Of a stretch of 64,000 bases of DNA, positions 12,064 through 21,781 are shown one piece after another. The notes under the pieces were generated by a model. The model saw nothing but the letters and a program-made list of their open reading frames with translations, was not told the DNA's origin and did not search any database. Numbering within the stretch: position 1 is the first letter of the stretch; the number at the start of each line of letters is the position of its first letter. The stretch comes from Cercospora beticola (lineage: Eukaryota > Ascomycota > Dothideomycetes > Mycosphaerellales > Mycosphaerellaceae). The translations under genes were made by a program, and so were the position numbers. The DNA lies in the NCBI RefSeq assembly GCF_033473495.1, contig NC_088941.1, positions 1,736,001-1,800,000 of the forward strand. Direction: 5' to 3'.

Positions 12064-12702
12064 ATGGCCACCTCCAAAGCAGACACTGCCTCCCTCTTCG
12101 CCGCAGCTGAGACGCGACTCTCCTGCTACACCCTCACCAAATCCTCTCCGATCCCCGATTCGCGCATCGAAGAGATCGTATCATTCGCAGTCAAGCACGC
12201 TCCTTCATCGTTCAATGTGCAATCCGCGCGAGCCGTCATCCTACTGAAATCCTCCCACGACAAACTCTGGTCCATTGCGGACAGCGTCGCCAAATCCACA
12301 CATCCCGAAGCGCACGAGAAGATGCTGGGGAAGATGATTGGAGGTTTTGCAGGCGCCTATGGCACTGTTCTGTGGCTCGAGGATCAAGAAGCGCTTGATG
12401 CTCTCGCAGCGAAGAATCCCCTGTTCGGCAATCTAGTACCACAATGGGGAGATCATAGCTCTGGTATGCATCAGTTCATTGCCTGGACGGCTTTGGAGCT
12501 TGAGGGACTGGGTTGTAACTTGCAGCATTTCAACTTCATGGACGAGTTTGAGGATGCTGTGAAGAAGGAATGGGAGCTGCCCAGTACATGGAAGCTGAAG
12601 TCTCAGTTGGTGTTTGGGGCACCAGAGAATGGGCAGCTCGTGAGGAGGAAAGAGAGGACGTATGCACCGCTTGAGGATAGGGTCAAAGTCTTTGGGGCAT
12701 AG
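12064..12702 (+). CDS. nitroreductase family oxidoreductase (HBN1/FRM2-like)
   Basis: Intronless, 212 residues from the ATG at 12064. The frame is open further upstream to 11953, but those 37 residues look like leader sequence and the ATG chosen starts MATSKADTASLFAAAETRLSCY, typical of the family. Conserved nitroreductase features include HAPSSFNVQSARAVIL (FMN-phosphate and ring contacts), GAYGTVLWLED, WGDHSSGMHQFIAWTALELEGLGCNLQHFN and the C-terminal KLKSQLVFGAPENGQ. Yeast relatives Hbn1 and Frm2 are FMN or flavin-dependent reductases linked to lipid signalling and oxidative stress. Likely a small cytosolic FMN protein using NAD(P)H. The coding strand shifts from C-rich to G-rich around 12300. 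Confidence 0.88.
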   Translation: MATSKADTASLFAAAETRLSCYTLTKSSPIPDSRIEEIVSFAVKHAPSSFNVQSARAVILLKSSHDKLWSIADSVAKSTHPEAHEKMLGKMIGGFAGAYGTVLWLEDQEALDALAAKNPLFGNLVPQWGDHSSGMHQFIAWTALELEGLGCNLQHFNFMDEFEDAVKKEWELPSTWKLKSQLVFGAPENGQLVRRKERTYAPLEDRVKVFGA

Positions 12703-13335
12703 TGTGTCATGATTCCGCGCAAGAGTCTGATATCTACGTTCCTTGCCGGGTTCAAGAGCCTATTCCGCAAGCCTCCTTCCAACAGATATCGTAACCTCCA
12801 CATACCCTATAGAGTAGGCGATGGCGTCGGCCCTCGCCCAATAAATGCCTCCTCAAGGCTCACTTAGCTGTAAACTGAGTCGAAAGTGGTCCAGGGTCCG
12901 CAATTGCAGCATGATCGGGCCGCGAAGGTATGAGAATGGAGTCTGCAGTATTTTGTTCGTTTCCAGTAGTGAGCAAAGAAGGGAGACAGACGCGTTCGAT
13001 CATGTGCCTCAAGCCTGCAGTAGTCAACTCCTTCGCACCTTGATATTCAATGCCATTTTCAAGATGGAAGCGAGATTAGCCTGGGCTGACGCAGAAGTGA
13101 CGCCACGTGATCTCTTGGCGCGTCTCTAGCGCGCGCCATGCCACGTGCGTTGGAGCATGGAGTCTATGGAGCGTATCAAACTTTCGACCAATTCTAGAAC
13201 ATAGCACAGCACTTCAAGCTTGAGAACAAAGCCATCCATAAGAATCAACCTTGATGTTACAGACGCGTGCGCCAGATTACAGTAGGCGCGTATACGACGA
13301 CACTCACGCGGGAAGTTCCTGCTGCAGGAGCAACG
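12703..13335. other. intergenic upstream of SPX-EXS transporter
   Basis: No gene recognised. It includes the 5' region of the phosphate exporter gene; no clear TATA box. Confidence 0.5.
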
Positions 13336-16300
13336 ATGAAGTTCGCAAAGGAACTGGACGAGCAGGCAATCGCCGAATGGCGGGTAAGATTCTCACCTCA
13401 CTTCTCTTGCACACAATGCTGACGTGAAGCGCAGAAAGAGTACATGAATTACAAGGAAGCCAAAAAGAAGCTCAAAGCTGTTAACAGAGCCGTGCGCAGC
13501 GTACCAGGATCTACGAAGACGCAAAGCACGCCTGGCAACTCCCTTGCCGATGCTCCAGTAGCCGCTCTACTACGACGGAGGCGTCAGAGTTCGCTCGCAC
13601 CAAGTAACGCGCAACATCCCCGTGGCCATGTCAGGTCCTACAGCGATTCCAATGAAGCTACCTTCTCTCAGGCCGCCGGCAATGGCACTGCCTCGAAGCC
13701 ACGGCCCATAAACGAGCGTAGTCCGCTCCGACCAAAAGGGGATGCGCAGAACGACAAGCAGAACCAGCCACAACTGACCAGCTATGGTAGCATCATCGGC
13801 AGTCCTCCGCATAGCGACGAGGTGACGCGCTTCAATTCGCGCCAAGCCCCATCAGTCGAACTACCACCACCTGCTGTCGGTGACGGGAACGAAGACTACG
13901 AGGACTATGACGTGGATGAAGATGAAGATGAAGATGACGACGATGGGGACGATGGTACTCTCAGTCCAACATCGCCAACGTCACCTACTTTTCCGAAGCA
14001 GCCCCCACGTGTCGTACAGCCTGCAAAGAGAGCAGCGACGCATCCGCTTCCAGACTCGCCTGAGTTACACCCGCCTCCAACACAGATGGCACATACTGGC
14101 AACGCATACGAGATTCGTGCGCCTCACGATCAGAGCTTAGACAATGCGGATTCAACCAATCCACGTCTGCGCAACATGTTCGCCAAACGAACTACTTCCA
14201 CGCCGGGCGGCCGTCCGTTCATGAAGCGCGTTTTCACGAGCGGCGCAGACTCATCGCAAGCACAAGATGGCAACGATGTTGCTCTTGAGGCGTATCGCGA
14301 GGTAGACTTCCGCAGAGCCGAGTTCTTCCTGTTCTTGGATAAAGAACTTATGAAGGTGGAGAAGTTCTACCACGACAAAGAGGAAGAAGCTAAGTCGCGA
14401 CTTGAGCAACTTCGACAGCAGCTACACATTATGCGCGAATATCGCTTGCAGGAGATCATGGAGGCCGAGGAAGAGCGTTCGCGTGATCGCGCAAATTCCA
14501 CCGACGAAGCAAACGGGCGTGCCTCAAAAGAACAAGATGGCGCAAAGCGAAAGCGTACACGTGACATCATATCAAAACCGTTCGTCAAGTCCATTGATTT
14601 CGCTGCGACGCATCTCGATAAGGTGCGACCGGGCCACATTGGCAAAACCTCTCGGTCCATGGGTGCTCTCGGCTCTCCAGAAATATCTAAGGCACATTGG
14701 CTACCAGATCCGAATCAGAAGGACTATGCGAAAAGAGCCCCTCAAGACGTGCCATATCGTGTCGCAAAGCGCAAGATGAAGCAAGCAATGGCAGAGTTCT
14801 ACAGAGGACTGGAGCTTCTTAAGTCGTATGCTCTCCTTAACCGCACTGCCTTCCGCAAGATCAACAAGAAGTACGATAAATGTGTTAAAGCGAAGCCGCC
14901 GCTGCAATATCTTGACGAGAAAGTGGCCACGTCCCACTTCGTCACTTCTGAGGTTCCTGAACAGCTCATGGCCTCGGTTGAGGACCTCTACGCGCGATAC
15001 TTCGAGAAAGGCAACCGCAAAGTAGCCGTGAGTAAGCTCCGTACCAAGATGGCCCACGATGGTGATTTTTCTGGAGCCGTCGCACGTAGCTCAGCCATGC
15101 TTGCAGCCGGCTCGGTCTTTGGAGTACTTGGCCTTGTCAAGGGCGTGGAATTGCTGTTCACCGCCGAGGTGGCCAAAGCCACATATACCTCATATCTTCT
15201 TCAACTGTACGCCGGCTATTTCATGATGGTCCTGCTCGCATTGCTCTTTTGCGGCTGTGCTGGCTTATTCAACAAGTACCGGGTTAATTACCAGTTCATC
15301 TTCGAATTGGACAATCGACGAGCACTCAATTGGCTACAGCTCCTCGAAATTCCAGCATTCCTGTACTTTCTCCTCGGGGTCATCATGTGGCTCAACTTCG
15401 ACGTCCAAGCTGGCGGCAATACCATGTTCATATACTGGATCGTCGTCCTAGTCGGATTGGCCGTGGCATCCTTCTTTCTACCCGCTCCGACGTTTTACCA
15501 CAAGGCCAGAGGATGGTTTATATATACCATATGGAGACTATTATTCGCTGGTCTTTATCCCGTGGAGTTCCGGGATTTCTTCACGGGAGATATGCTCTGC
15601 TCTCTGACATATTCAATCGGCAACATTGAGGTCTTTTTCTGCCTCTTCGCGGGTGGCAACTGGAACTCGCCAGCTTTCTGCAATAGTGGTCATAGTCGGC
15701 TGCTCGGCTTCTTGACAACCCTCCCGGGAATATGGCGTGCATGCCAGTGCATTCGCCGATACTACGACACTCGAGCTTTGTTTCCCCACATGGCCAATTG
15801 CCTCAAATACATTTTCACGATATCGCAGTACATGACTCTGTCGCTTTATCGCATCGACCAAAGCCTTAAGATGAAGGCTATCTTCATAGTCTTCGCCATA
15901 TTCAACGGAGTTGCTACCAGCATTTGGGATTTGTTCATGGACTGGAGTCTGGGAGACATTTATGCCAAGCACAGATTCTTGAGACCCACTCTGGCGTTCC
16001 GAAAGCACATCTGGATGTACTACGTTGCTATGGTGCTCGATCCTATCCTGCGTTTCAATTGGATCTTCTACGCCATATACACCTCGGATACACAACATTC
16101 TTCCATCGTATCCTTTCTAGTCAGCTTGTCAGAGGTCCTTCGCAGGGGTATGTGGACACTTTTCCGCGTGGAAAACGAGCATTGCACCAACGTCGAGAAC
16201 GCCAAGGCAAGCAGAGACGTCCCACTTCCATACAAGGTGCCAATGGGTGGTTCTACAGCCTGCTTGGTGCATGGATCCAGCGAGCAGGGTTCTGATGAAG

Positions 16301-16806
16301 AAAGGGCCCCTAGCACATCGCAGCTCGACCCCACAGCAATTACTGGCAATTTGGTGCCCAACTCTTCTTCGGGCAAACAACAATCATCTTCAGCCAGGTT
16401 CGGTAGTCCCTATGTGAAACCTAAACCTGGCAAAACACCATACCCTACGATGCCTGAGAGCGATCGACGGAACCGCGCCCCTACTTCTGAAATCAGTAAA
16501 CTTGACTTGGATGCCTCCTCGCCAAAGAAGCCTTCGAACTACAGTACTAAAAGTGCTTCTGGTCGCGACGTGGATCTTGAGCGCCAGCAAACAGCTAATA
16601 GTGGTACGCTGCGTTTCAGGCGAGGCGCAGGCGCCAGTGCGGAGGAGGCGCCTACAGGATCACCTATTACACATGCGTTGCACAGGATGGGTAGCACTAT
16701 GAGAAGTGCTCATGCCCAGGATTACACTAAGAAAAAGCCACAAGCGGTGGCAGGTGATGTGGACTCGGACGATGATGACGATGACGATGACAGCGAGCGA
16801 GAGTGA
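13336..16806 (+). CDS. SPX-EXS phosphate exporter, SYG1/XPR1 homologue
   Basis: A 48-nt first exon (13336-13383, MKFAKELDEQAIAEWR) joins 13435-16806 for 1139 residues. The SPX domain begins at residue 1 (EYMNYKEAKKKLKAVN) and resumes after an approximately 250-residue low-complexity insert rich in Ser, Pro and acidic runs; it closes with LNRTAFRKINKKYDK, the Lys cluster that binds inositol pyrophosphates in SPX proteins. About eight hydrophobic helices follow from residue ~550, then the EXS domain (FFTGDMLCSLTYSI, WRACQCIRRYYDT, IWDLFMDWSLGD, RRGMWTLFRVENEH). The tail is disordered and ends in Asp-rich sequence. Human XPR1 exports phosphate under inositol pyrophosphate control; the same role at a plasma or internal membrane is expected here. 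The short first exon would be missed by a longest-frame call. Confidence 0.93.
13914..13955 (+). repeat. acidic trinucleotide-rich tract in SYG1/XPR1
   Basis: GAT/GAA codons alternate and then give way to GAC/GAT, encoding a run of Asp and Glu inside the SPX insert. Probably length-variable between strains. Confidence 0.7.
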
Positions 16807-17936
16807 GAGAGGGTCAGCGAGAGGGAGCGAAAGAACAGCATTCATTGTGATACCCCTAAGACAGCGCATTCGGCAGAACAGACCAACAGATACATTCTTA
16901 CATACGATGTCTGTGCCTGCAATGGCGTTTCAGAGAGGATAGGAGAAACAGTTTCACTAACCATCTAGGAACTCGATTCTACAAACCGACAGTGCTTCAT
17001 GAGGTTGCAAACATTGTAGTATTGATGTTCAAGCGTCAAGAAATAGCAAAATGAAGAAGCCTCATGGCTGGCCAGACTTGGGCTGAGCATGTCGATCATG
17101 TGGCGTCTGTGAAGTTGAAGCTGACTGCGCCATGCCATTGAGAGCTGTGACGCAGAGCTTGTCTGCTCTTGACTTGATCGACAGAGATGGAACTTGTTCA
17201 GACGAATACCATGATACCAGCGATATTGCAATTGCCAACAAAAGAGTCAATTTGACCCAGTCTTGTGCTTCAGACTGAATCGAAGCTTGCTTCGGACAAG
17301 ATTTGCCAAAGCGAGCGGTCAGATGTTTGGGCATTGTCGTCCACTCGTGTCGATTTCTTCTAACAAGCCCTGAGACGCTAATGTCGAGAGCCCTAAGTTC
17401 ACCTAAATTTTTGTAGGGAACCAGCAAACAAGGTCTCGGCACCTGTCATGTACCGTTCCTTGTTGTAGCTACTCTTGGTTGTTGCTCGTATTCCGCATTG
17501 CAGCAAAAGGAATGATGGGATGCTATGCCAACAGCAGCATTGACAGCGTTGATCCCTTGGCAGTCGGAGAAGCATGTGGTATGGAGTGTTGGCTTCTTCG
17601 CATCCAATCAACGACTTCAAAATTCTGAAGGATTCGCCCAACGGAGTTCTTCCGGCTGTGTAGTGGCAAGTGGAAAGAGTTTGTTCCTGAGCACTGTAGA
17701 CAGACGTCACTTTTAGAGATCCGTGCCTTTACAACGCAACACTGCCTGGTGTTGATCGATCACAGCCGGGCGAAGATCAATGAATCCTGTGTAGTCGAGC
17801 AAGGTATATTAGAACGATGTCGCGGTGAGTGGTGATGGCTTTTTCGTACATAGATTAGCACAGTTCAGATATTTCGCAACGAGAAGAAAGAGACCCAGGA
17901 CGACCAATCGAAGCAATTCGAACCAAAACTCACAAC
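16807..17936. other. intergenic, 3' of SYG1/XPR1
   Basis: 1.1 kb without a supported gene. Minus-strand frames between 16965 and 17710 lack motifs. The last ~100 bases are the leader and promoter of the small secreted protein gene, with an AT-rich TATATT near 17806. Confidence 0.45.
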
Positions 17937-18761
17937 ATGAAGCTCACCTCTACTCTCACTCTTACTGCACTTGCAGTAACTCAGGTCTACGCCGCCCCAG
18001 ACCCACTGAGAACAACAAGAAGAAGGACAGGAGCAGATTCCGACCCAACCACAGCTCCAACACAAACTTCCAGCAGGAAGACCTCATCTTCCAAGAGCTC
18101 AACAACCGCTCCACCCCAAGTAACAGGTCTCTACGTCCTCGACGAGAACCGAGCCCTGACCGGCTTCGATGCCTCGCTCCTCTGCGCAGACTCAGACGAT
18201 ACAACATTCGTCCTAGGCTGCGCCAGGACAAGCGCTCCCAATTCCCTCTGCTCACTCTTGACCAGTGTTTCGGTTCGTCTTCCTCCCTGCCCCAACCGCA
18301 AAACCTTCCTACCATCCTAACATCGCCCTCCTCTCCAGATAACCGTAACAGCCAACCCCACTGGCTACCAAGCCCTCTACACAACCCGCCAAAACGGCGG
18401 CTCAGGAACCGTAACCCAAACCTGCAACTTCAACGGTCCTACAGCTTCTCCCAGCGCCGCCGCAACCTGTTTCGAATCAGCCTGGATCGCCGTCGGCGGA
18501 AGTACAAGCCAAATTCGATCCACGACTTCGACTTACGCGACCGAGAGTTTCCCTCCTGTTGCGACATTCTCTCTCACGGCTGGAAGAGATAATGCCGGAG
18601 CGGAGACTTGTGCTGCGAGGCCGACTGGAAATGGTGGCGCTGGTGCTCAGGCTAGTCCAGAGTCGAATGATGCGGGATCGATGGCTGTGGGGAAGGTGAA
18701 GGAGGTGTATAAGGTTTTGGTGCCTGTTGGTATGGCTGCTGTTGCTCTTGCGGGGTTGTAA
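17937..18761 (+). CDS. small secreted, probably GPI-anchored protein of unknown function
   Basis: Exons 17937-18272 and 18339-18761 give 252 residues. The start opens with a signal peptide (MKLTSTLTLTALAVTQVYA, then AP). A Ser/Thr-rich linker follows (roughly residues 24-60), then a domain with about half a dozen Cys residues (LLCADSD, LGCART, SLCSLL, TQTCNF, AATCFES, AETCAARP). The tail is Gly/Ala/Ser-rich and ends in a hydrophobic helix (VLVPVGMAAVALAGL) with no polar residues after it, as in GPI-anchor signals. The reading frame closes before the intron if it is not spliced; the acceptor at 18338 restores a frame with clear domain continuity. I do not recognise the family. Likely wall- or membrane-attached. 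Confidence 0.75.
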
Positions 18762-19453
18762 TCGGTGCGGGATCATGATTGTATTGAAAGGATGATGTGT
18801 AATGAGGAATGTGCTATGTCAGTATTTGTACACTTGTTAGCGGTGCGGTATCAACTATTTTATTGCAACTTTGGACTTTGCTGCGAGGGAGCTTGTTACA
18901 GTCCACTTCGTTTGGCCGATCGCCTATCTGTTGTCAGCTTTTTGGAGAGTACGCTTCTGTCAAGTGTCACGGACATGCCATGTATCTGGTCCAAGCCAGA
19001 CGCCTGATAGTACATGTACTACAGCAGTGAGCAGCGCTCTATGGCTTGCTGACTCAAGTCCGCTAAAAATGCAGCGCGCATAATCCAATCGTCTGCCCAT
19101 CCATATTGTACAACAATGATGTTTTCGCACAACTCCATACGCTCGACAAACCGTGATGCGTATCCCAGAAACGCTTCGACTTCCAATAAACCGAGCCGCT
19201 GCAATCGTTGTCGTCGATGTAGCCAGATCGTCCATCATGAGAGGAGTCGTCTTGTGCCATCCCGACCATGCGTTCTCTAGTAATGTGTAAGGAGCGTCAT
19301 AACAGGCGACCAGGTGCCACAAGTCCAAAGTGCAGAGGTCTAGTGAAGCATGCTCGTGCCTCGAGCCAGCAATCTCGCGACACTGCGCCCGGGTGACCTC
19401 GTGCAAGGGAATCTGGCAAGGCAGGGGGATAATTTTGACAGGCTCTGAGACTT
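18762..19453. other. convergent intergenic region
   Basis: Between the 3' ends of the secreted protein gene and the eIF4E gene. Minus-strand frames here (up to 148 codons) show no family features. No other signal seen. Confidence 0.5.
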
Positions 19454-20643
19454 CTAGAATTCGAGCCTGTCGTTCGTGTTGCGTCGCCCACCAGTCTTCT
19501 CTGCCCTGGCCTTATCAACCTCAACCCTAGATTGTATTGAGTCGTCGTGTGACCGGAAGAGTATGTTTGTATCCATTGGAAGCTCCAATTCCCGCTTGAT
19601 CGTCTCCCGGATCTTGACATTCCTGCCGCCGTTGTTCTTGGTCCATATCGAGATGACGTCCTCCGTTTGTCGAACGCTCACGACGGCTCCGCAGACCTCG
19701 TCACTGGCCTCGTTGAATTGATCACCGACCATTGTCATGACAAGGCGCTCCCAAAGTCGATCTGCCACGCCCTTTTTCAAGCGCATTGTAAACTTCCCGC
19801 CTTGCTTGTTCTCGTCATCCTCCCACACTGGCCTTATACCCTCACGAAACAAGTGGTAATCGGAAACGGGCGGGAGTTGCGATGGGCGCTTGAGGTGTGT
19901 GTATACCTTCCAGAAGCTCTCTATCGTATCCATCCTGAACATAGGTCGAATAGACTTTTCGTAGTCTGAGTTTTTCGAGGTTGGAGGCCTGTAGTATACT
20001 ACCCATGCATATTTGATGGGGTGTTCCGCACCCGACTCCGAGAGATCGGCTCCCGCAGCATTTTGCGGTTCGGCTGCGGATAATGTGCCCAGCGACTTCT
20101 TCGATGTCGGAGCAGGACGCCGAGATGCCTCTTTCGCCTCGTCACCTGAATCCTGCCTAGCAGAAGCGGCCTTTATCGGATCGAGTGTACCCCCGGGAGT
20201 TTTGGGCGTCTTACCACCTCCAAAACTGGCAAATGCACCACTTCCAAGGCCAAATGCGGATGACGCTCCCGTGCCTGTCGGAGACGACACGCCAGATGTG
20301 CTGATGCCGCTCAGGGAGCCAAACGGGCTTTTGCCAGACGAGCTGAACCCGCGCTTGATCGAAGGTGAGGCGTGGCTGTCTGCGCGGTCGCTCCTGGTGG
20401 TGGAAAGGCTAACTTTGCTGCTGCTGTTGGTCGCGTGCATGGTTAGCGGGAGCGCGGTATGTGGTATGGGTATGAGCGGCGCGGGACGAAAGGTGTCATT
20501 GACAGAGGCAAGTCGCGTGGTGACAATGGAGGGAGAACGAGACGTTGTGAAGCGGTTGTCGCATGACGTGGGCTGCGGCACACTTACTTTGATCGGCGAG
20601 CCCAGAGGTTGGATGGGCTGTCGTTGGTGTCCTTGTTGGCCAT
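19454..20643 (-). CDS. cap-binding protein eIF4E, class II (4EHP/eIF4E2 type)
   Basis: Exon 1 is 20643-20588 (MANKDTNDSPSNLWARRS) and exon 2 20423-19454, total 341 residues; the acceptor could shift by 3 or 6 nt within an AGC repeat. Residues ~20-190 are a Ser/Gly-rich disordered region. The eIF4E fold follows: HPIKYAWVVYYRPP, ESFWKVYTHLKRPSQLPP, FREGIRPVWEDDENKQGGKF, then VCGAVVSVRQTEDVISIWTK. The first cap-stacking Trp position of canonical eIF4E is replaced by Tyr here (VVYYRP), as in 4EHP, which marks class II. 4EHP proteins bind the mRNA cap without recruiting eIF4G and usually repress translation. A long unspliced frame up to 20683 would give a wrong N-terminus; the short exon with NLWARR matches fungal relatives. 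Confidence 0.9.
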
Positions 20644-21781
20644 TGAGGCCTCGGGGCGGAGCAGGAAGAGGAGCCGGTCGCACAAGAATGGGCTGCCGTG
20701 TCTACGAGCGTGGTGGAAGCGCGAGGCGGGACAGGCGATGCGGGCTTCCGATGCGTATATGCGTGCGGTGGGTGGGGAGGATTGGGGGTCGTGGCACTGG
20801 CAATCGTCTCGTCGCAAGCGAAAGTTCGTAAATGCGCTGTAGGGCTATGGTAAGAAGCGGCGCTGAAAGCGAATATGATGGTGATACAGCAAATAAGAGT
20901 GTGGTGTAGCGGCAGCGATTGCGTGTTTGATGGGATAAAGGTACCTCAAGCTGCCGCAAAGTCGAAGTGGTAGGTCCTGCAAAGAGGGCAGGCCCGCAGT
21001 TTACCCGTCGCGCCTTGGCATGCCGGCTGATGAAATCTTTGACTTTGACCTCGCTCCCTCCTCTTCTTCTCAATAACAAGACCATTTACTCAAATCTTCG
21101 GCTTTCCCGCAACTTCGGTTACCATACGTGCGGTTGGACGATTCCGAATGTGGTCGAGAGTGACACCACCTTCAAAACCGGCTGTTGGAGGGTAATCTCG
21201 CAAGAGATGGCTCCCATGATTGGCTGTCGACCTAAAGGATGGAACATACTATTCTGCTTCACGCTCCGCTGTATGCTTTCCGAACTGACTCGAGCTCAGC
21301 AGCTGCGATCAGCCTAGCAGTACTTTCCATGCGACCAGCTGCATCGCGCTATTTGCAACATGCGCGACTTGTGAAATTGGAATAGCAATTTGTAGGCGTG
21401 AGGCAGACCCTGCTAGCCTCGTCACTCACGAGCTCAATATCTAGAGCATACAGCGCCAGACACCTCGCCACGGTAAGCCCTCGAACAAGGATCCCTTCCC
21501 ATTTCATGATGACACCTCATGAAGAGCTTTCATCTGGTAAACCAATTTTCGCCCAACCGCTTCAACACACTTTTCAAGATTCTGGTTGGGCTTGCGGACA
21601 ACAGGCAAAGTCTGATCACTGTTCGAGCACCTCATATCATCGTTCGTCACGGAGACGGAACAGTGCTAATGAGGAACACAGGTAAGTCTACATATTCATC
21701 ATACATGAGAATTCATATCTGGTCTATTCATTCGTTCAATACATTACAACTTTTCTTCATTCGCCAAATTTCGCCGCTCGC
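20644..21781. other. intergenic upstream of eIF4E gene, 3' of wall protein gene
   Basis: 1.1 kb with the eIF4E promoter on the left and the terminator of the repeat wall protein on the right. No gene or strong motif recognised. Confidence 0.5.
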
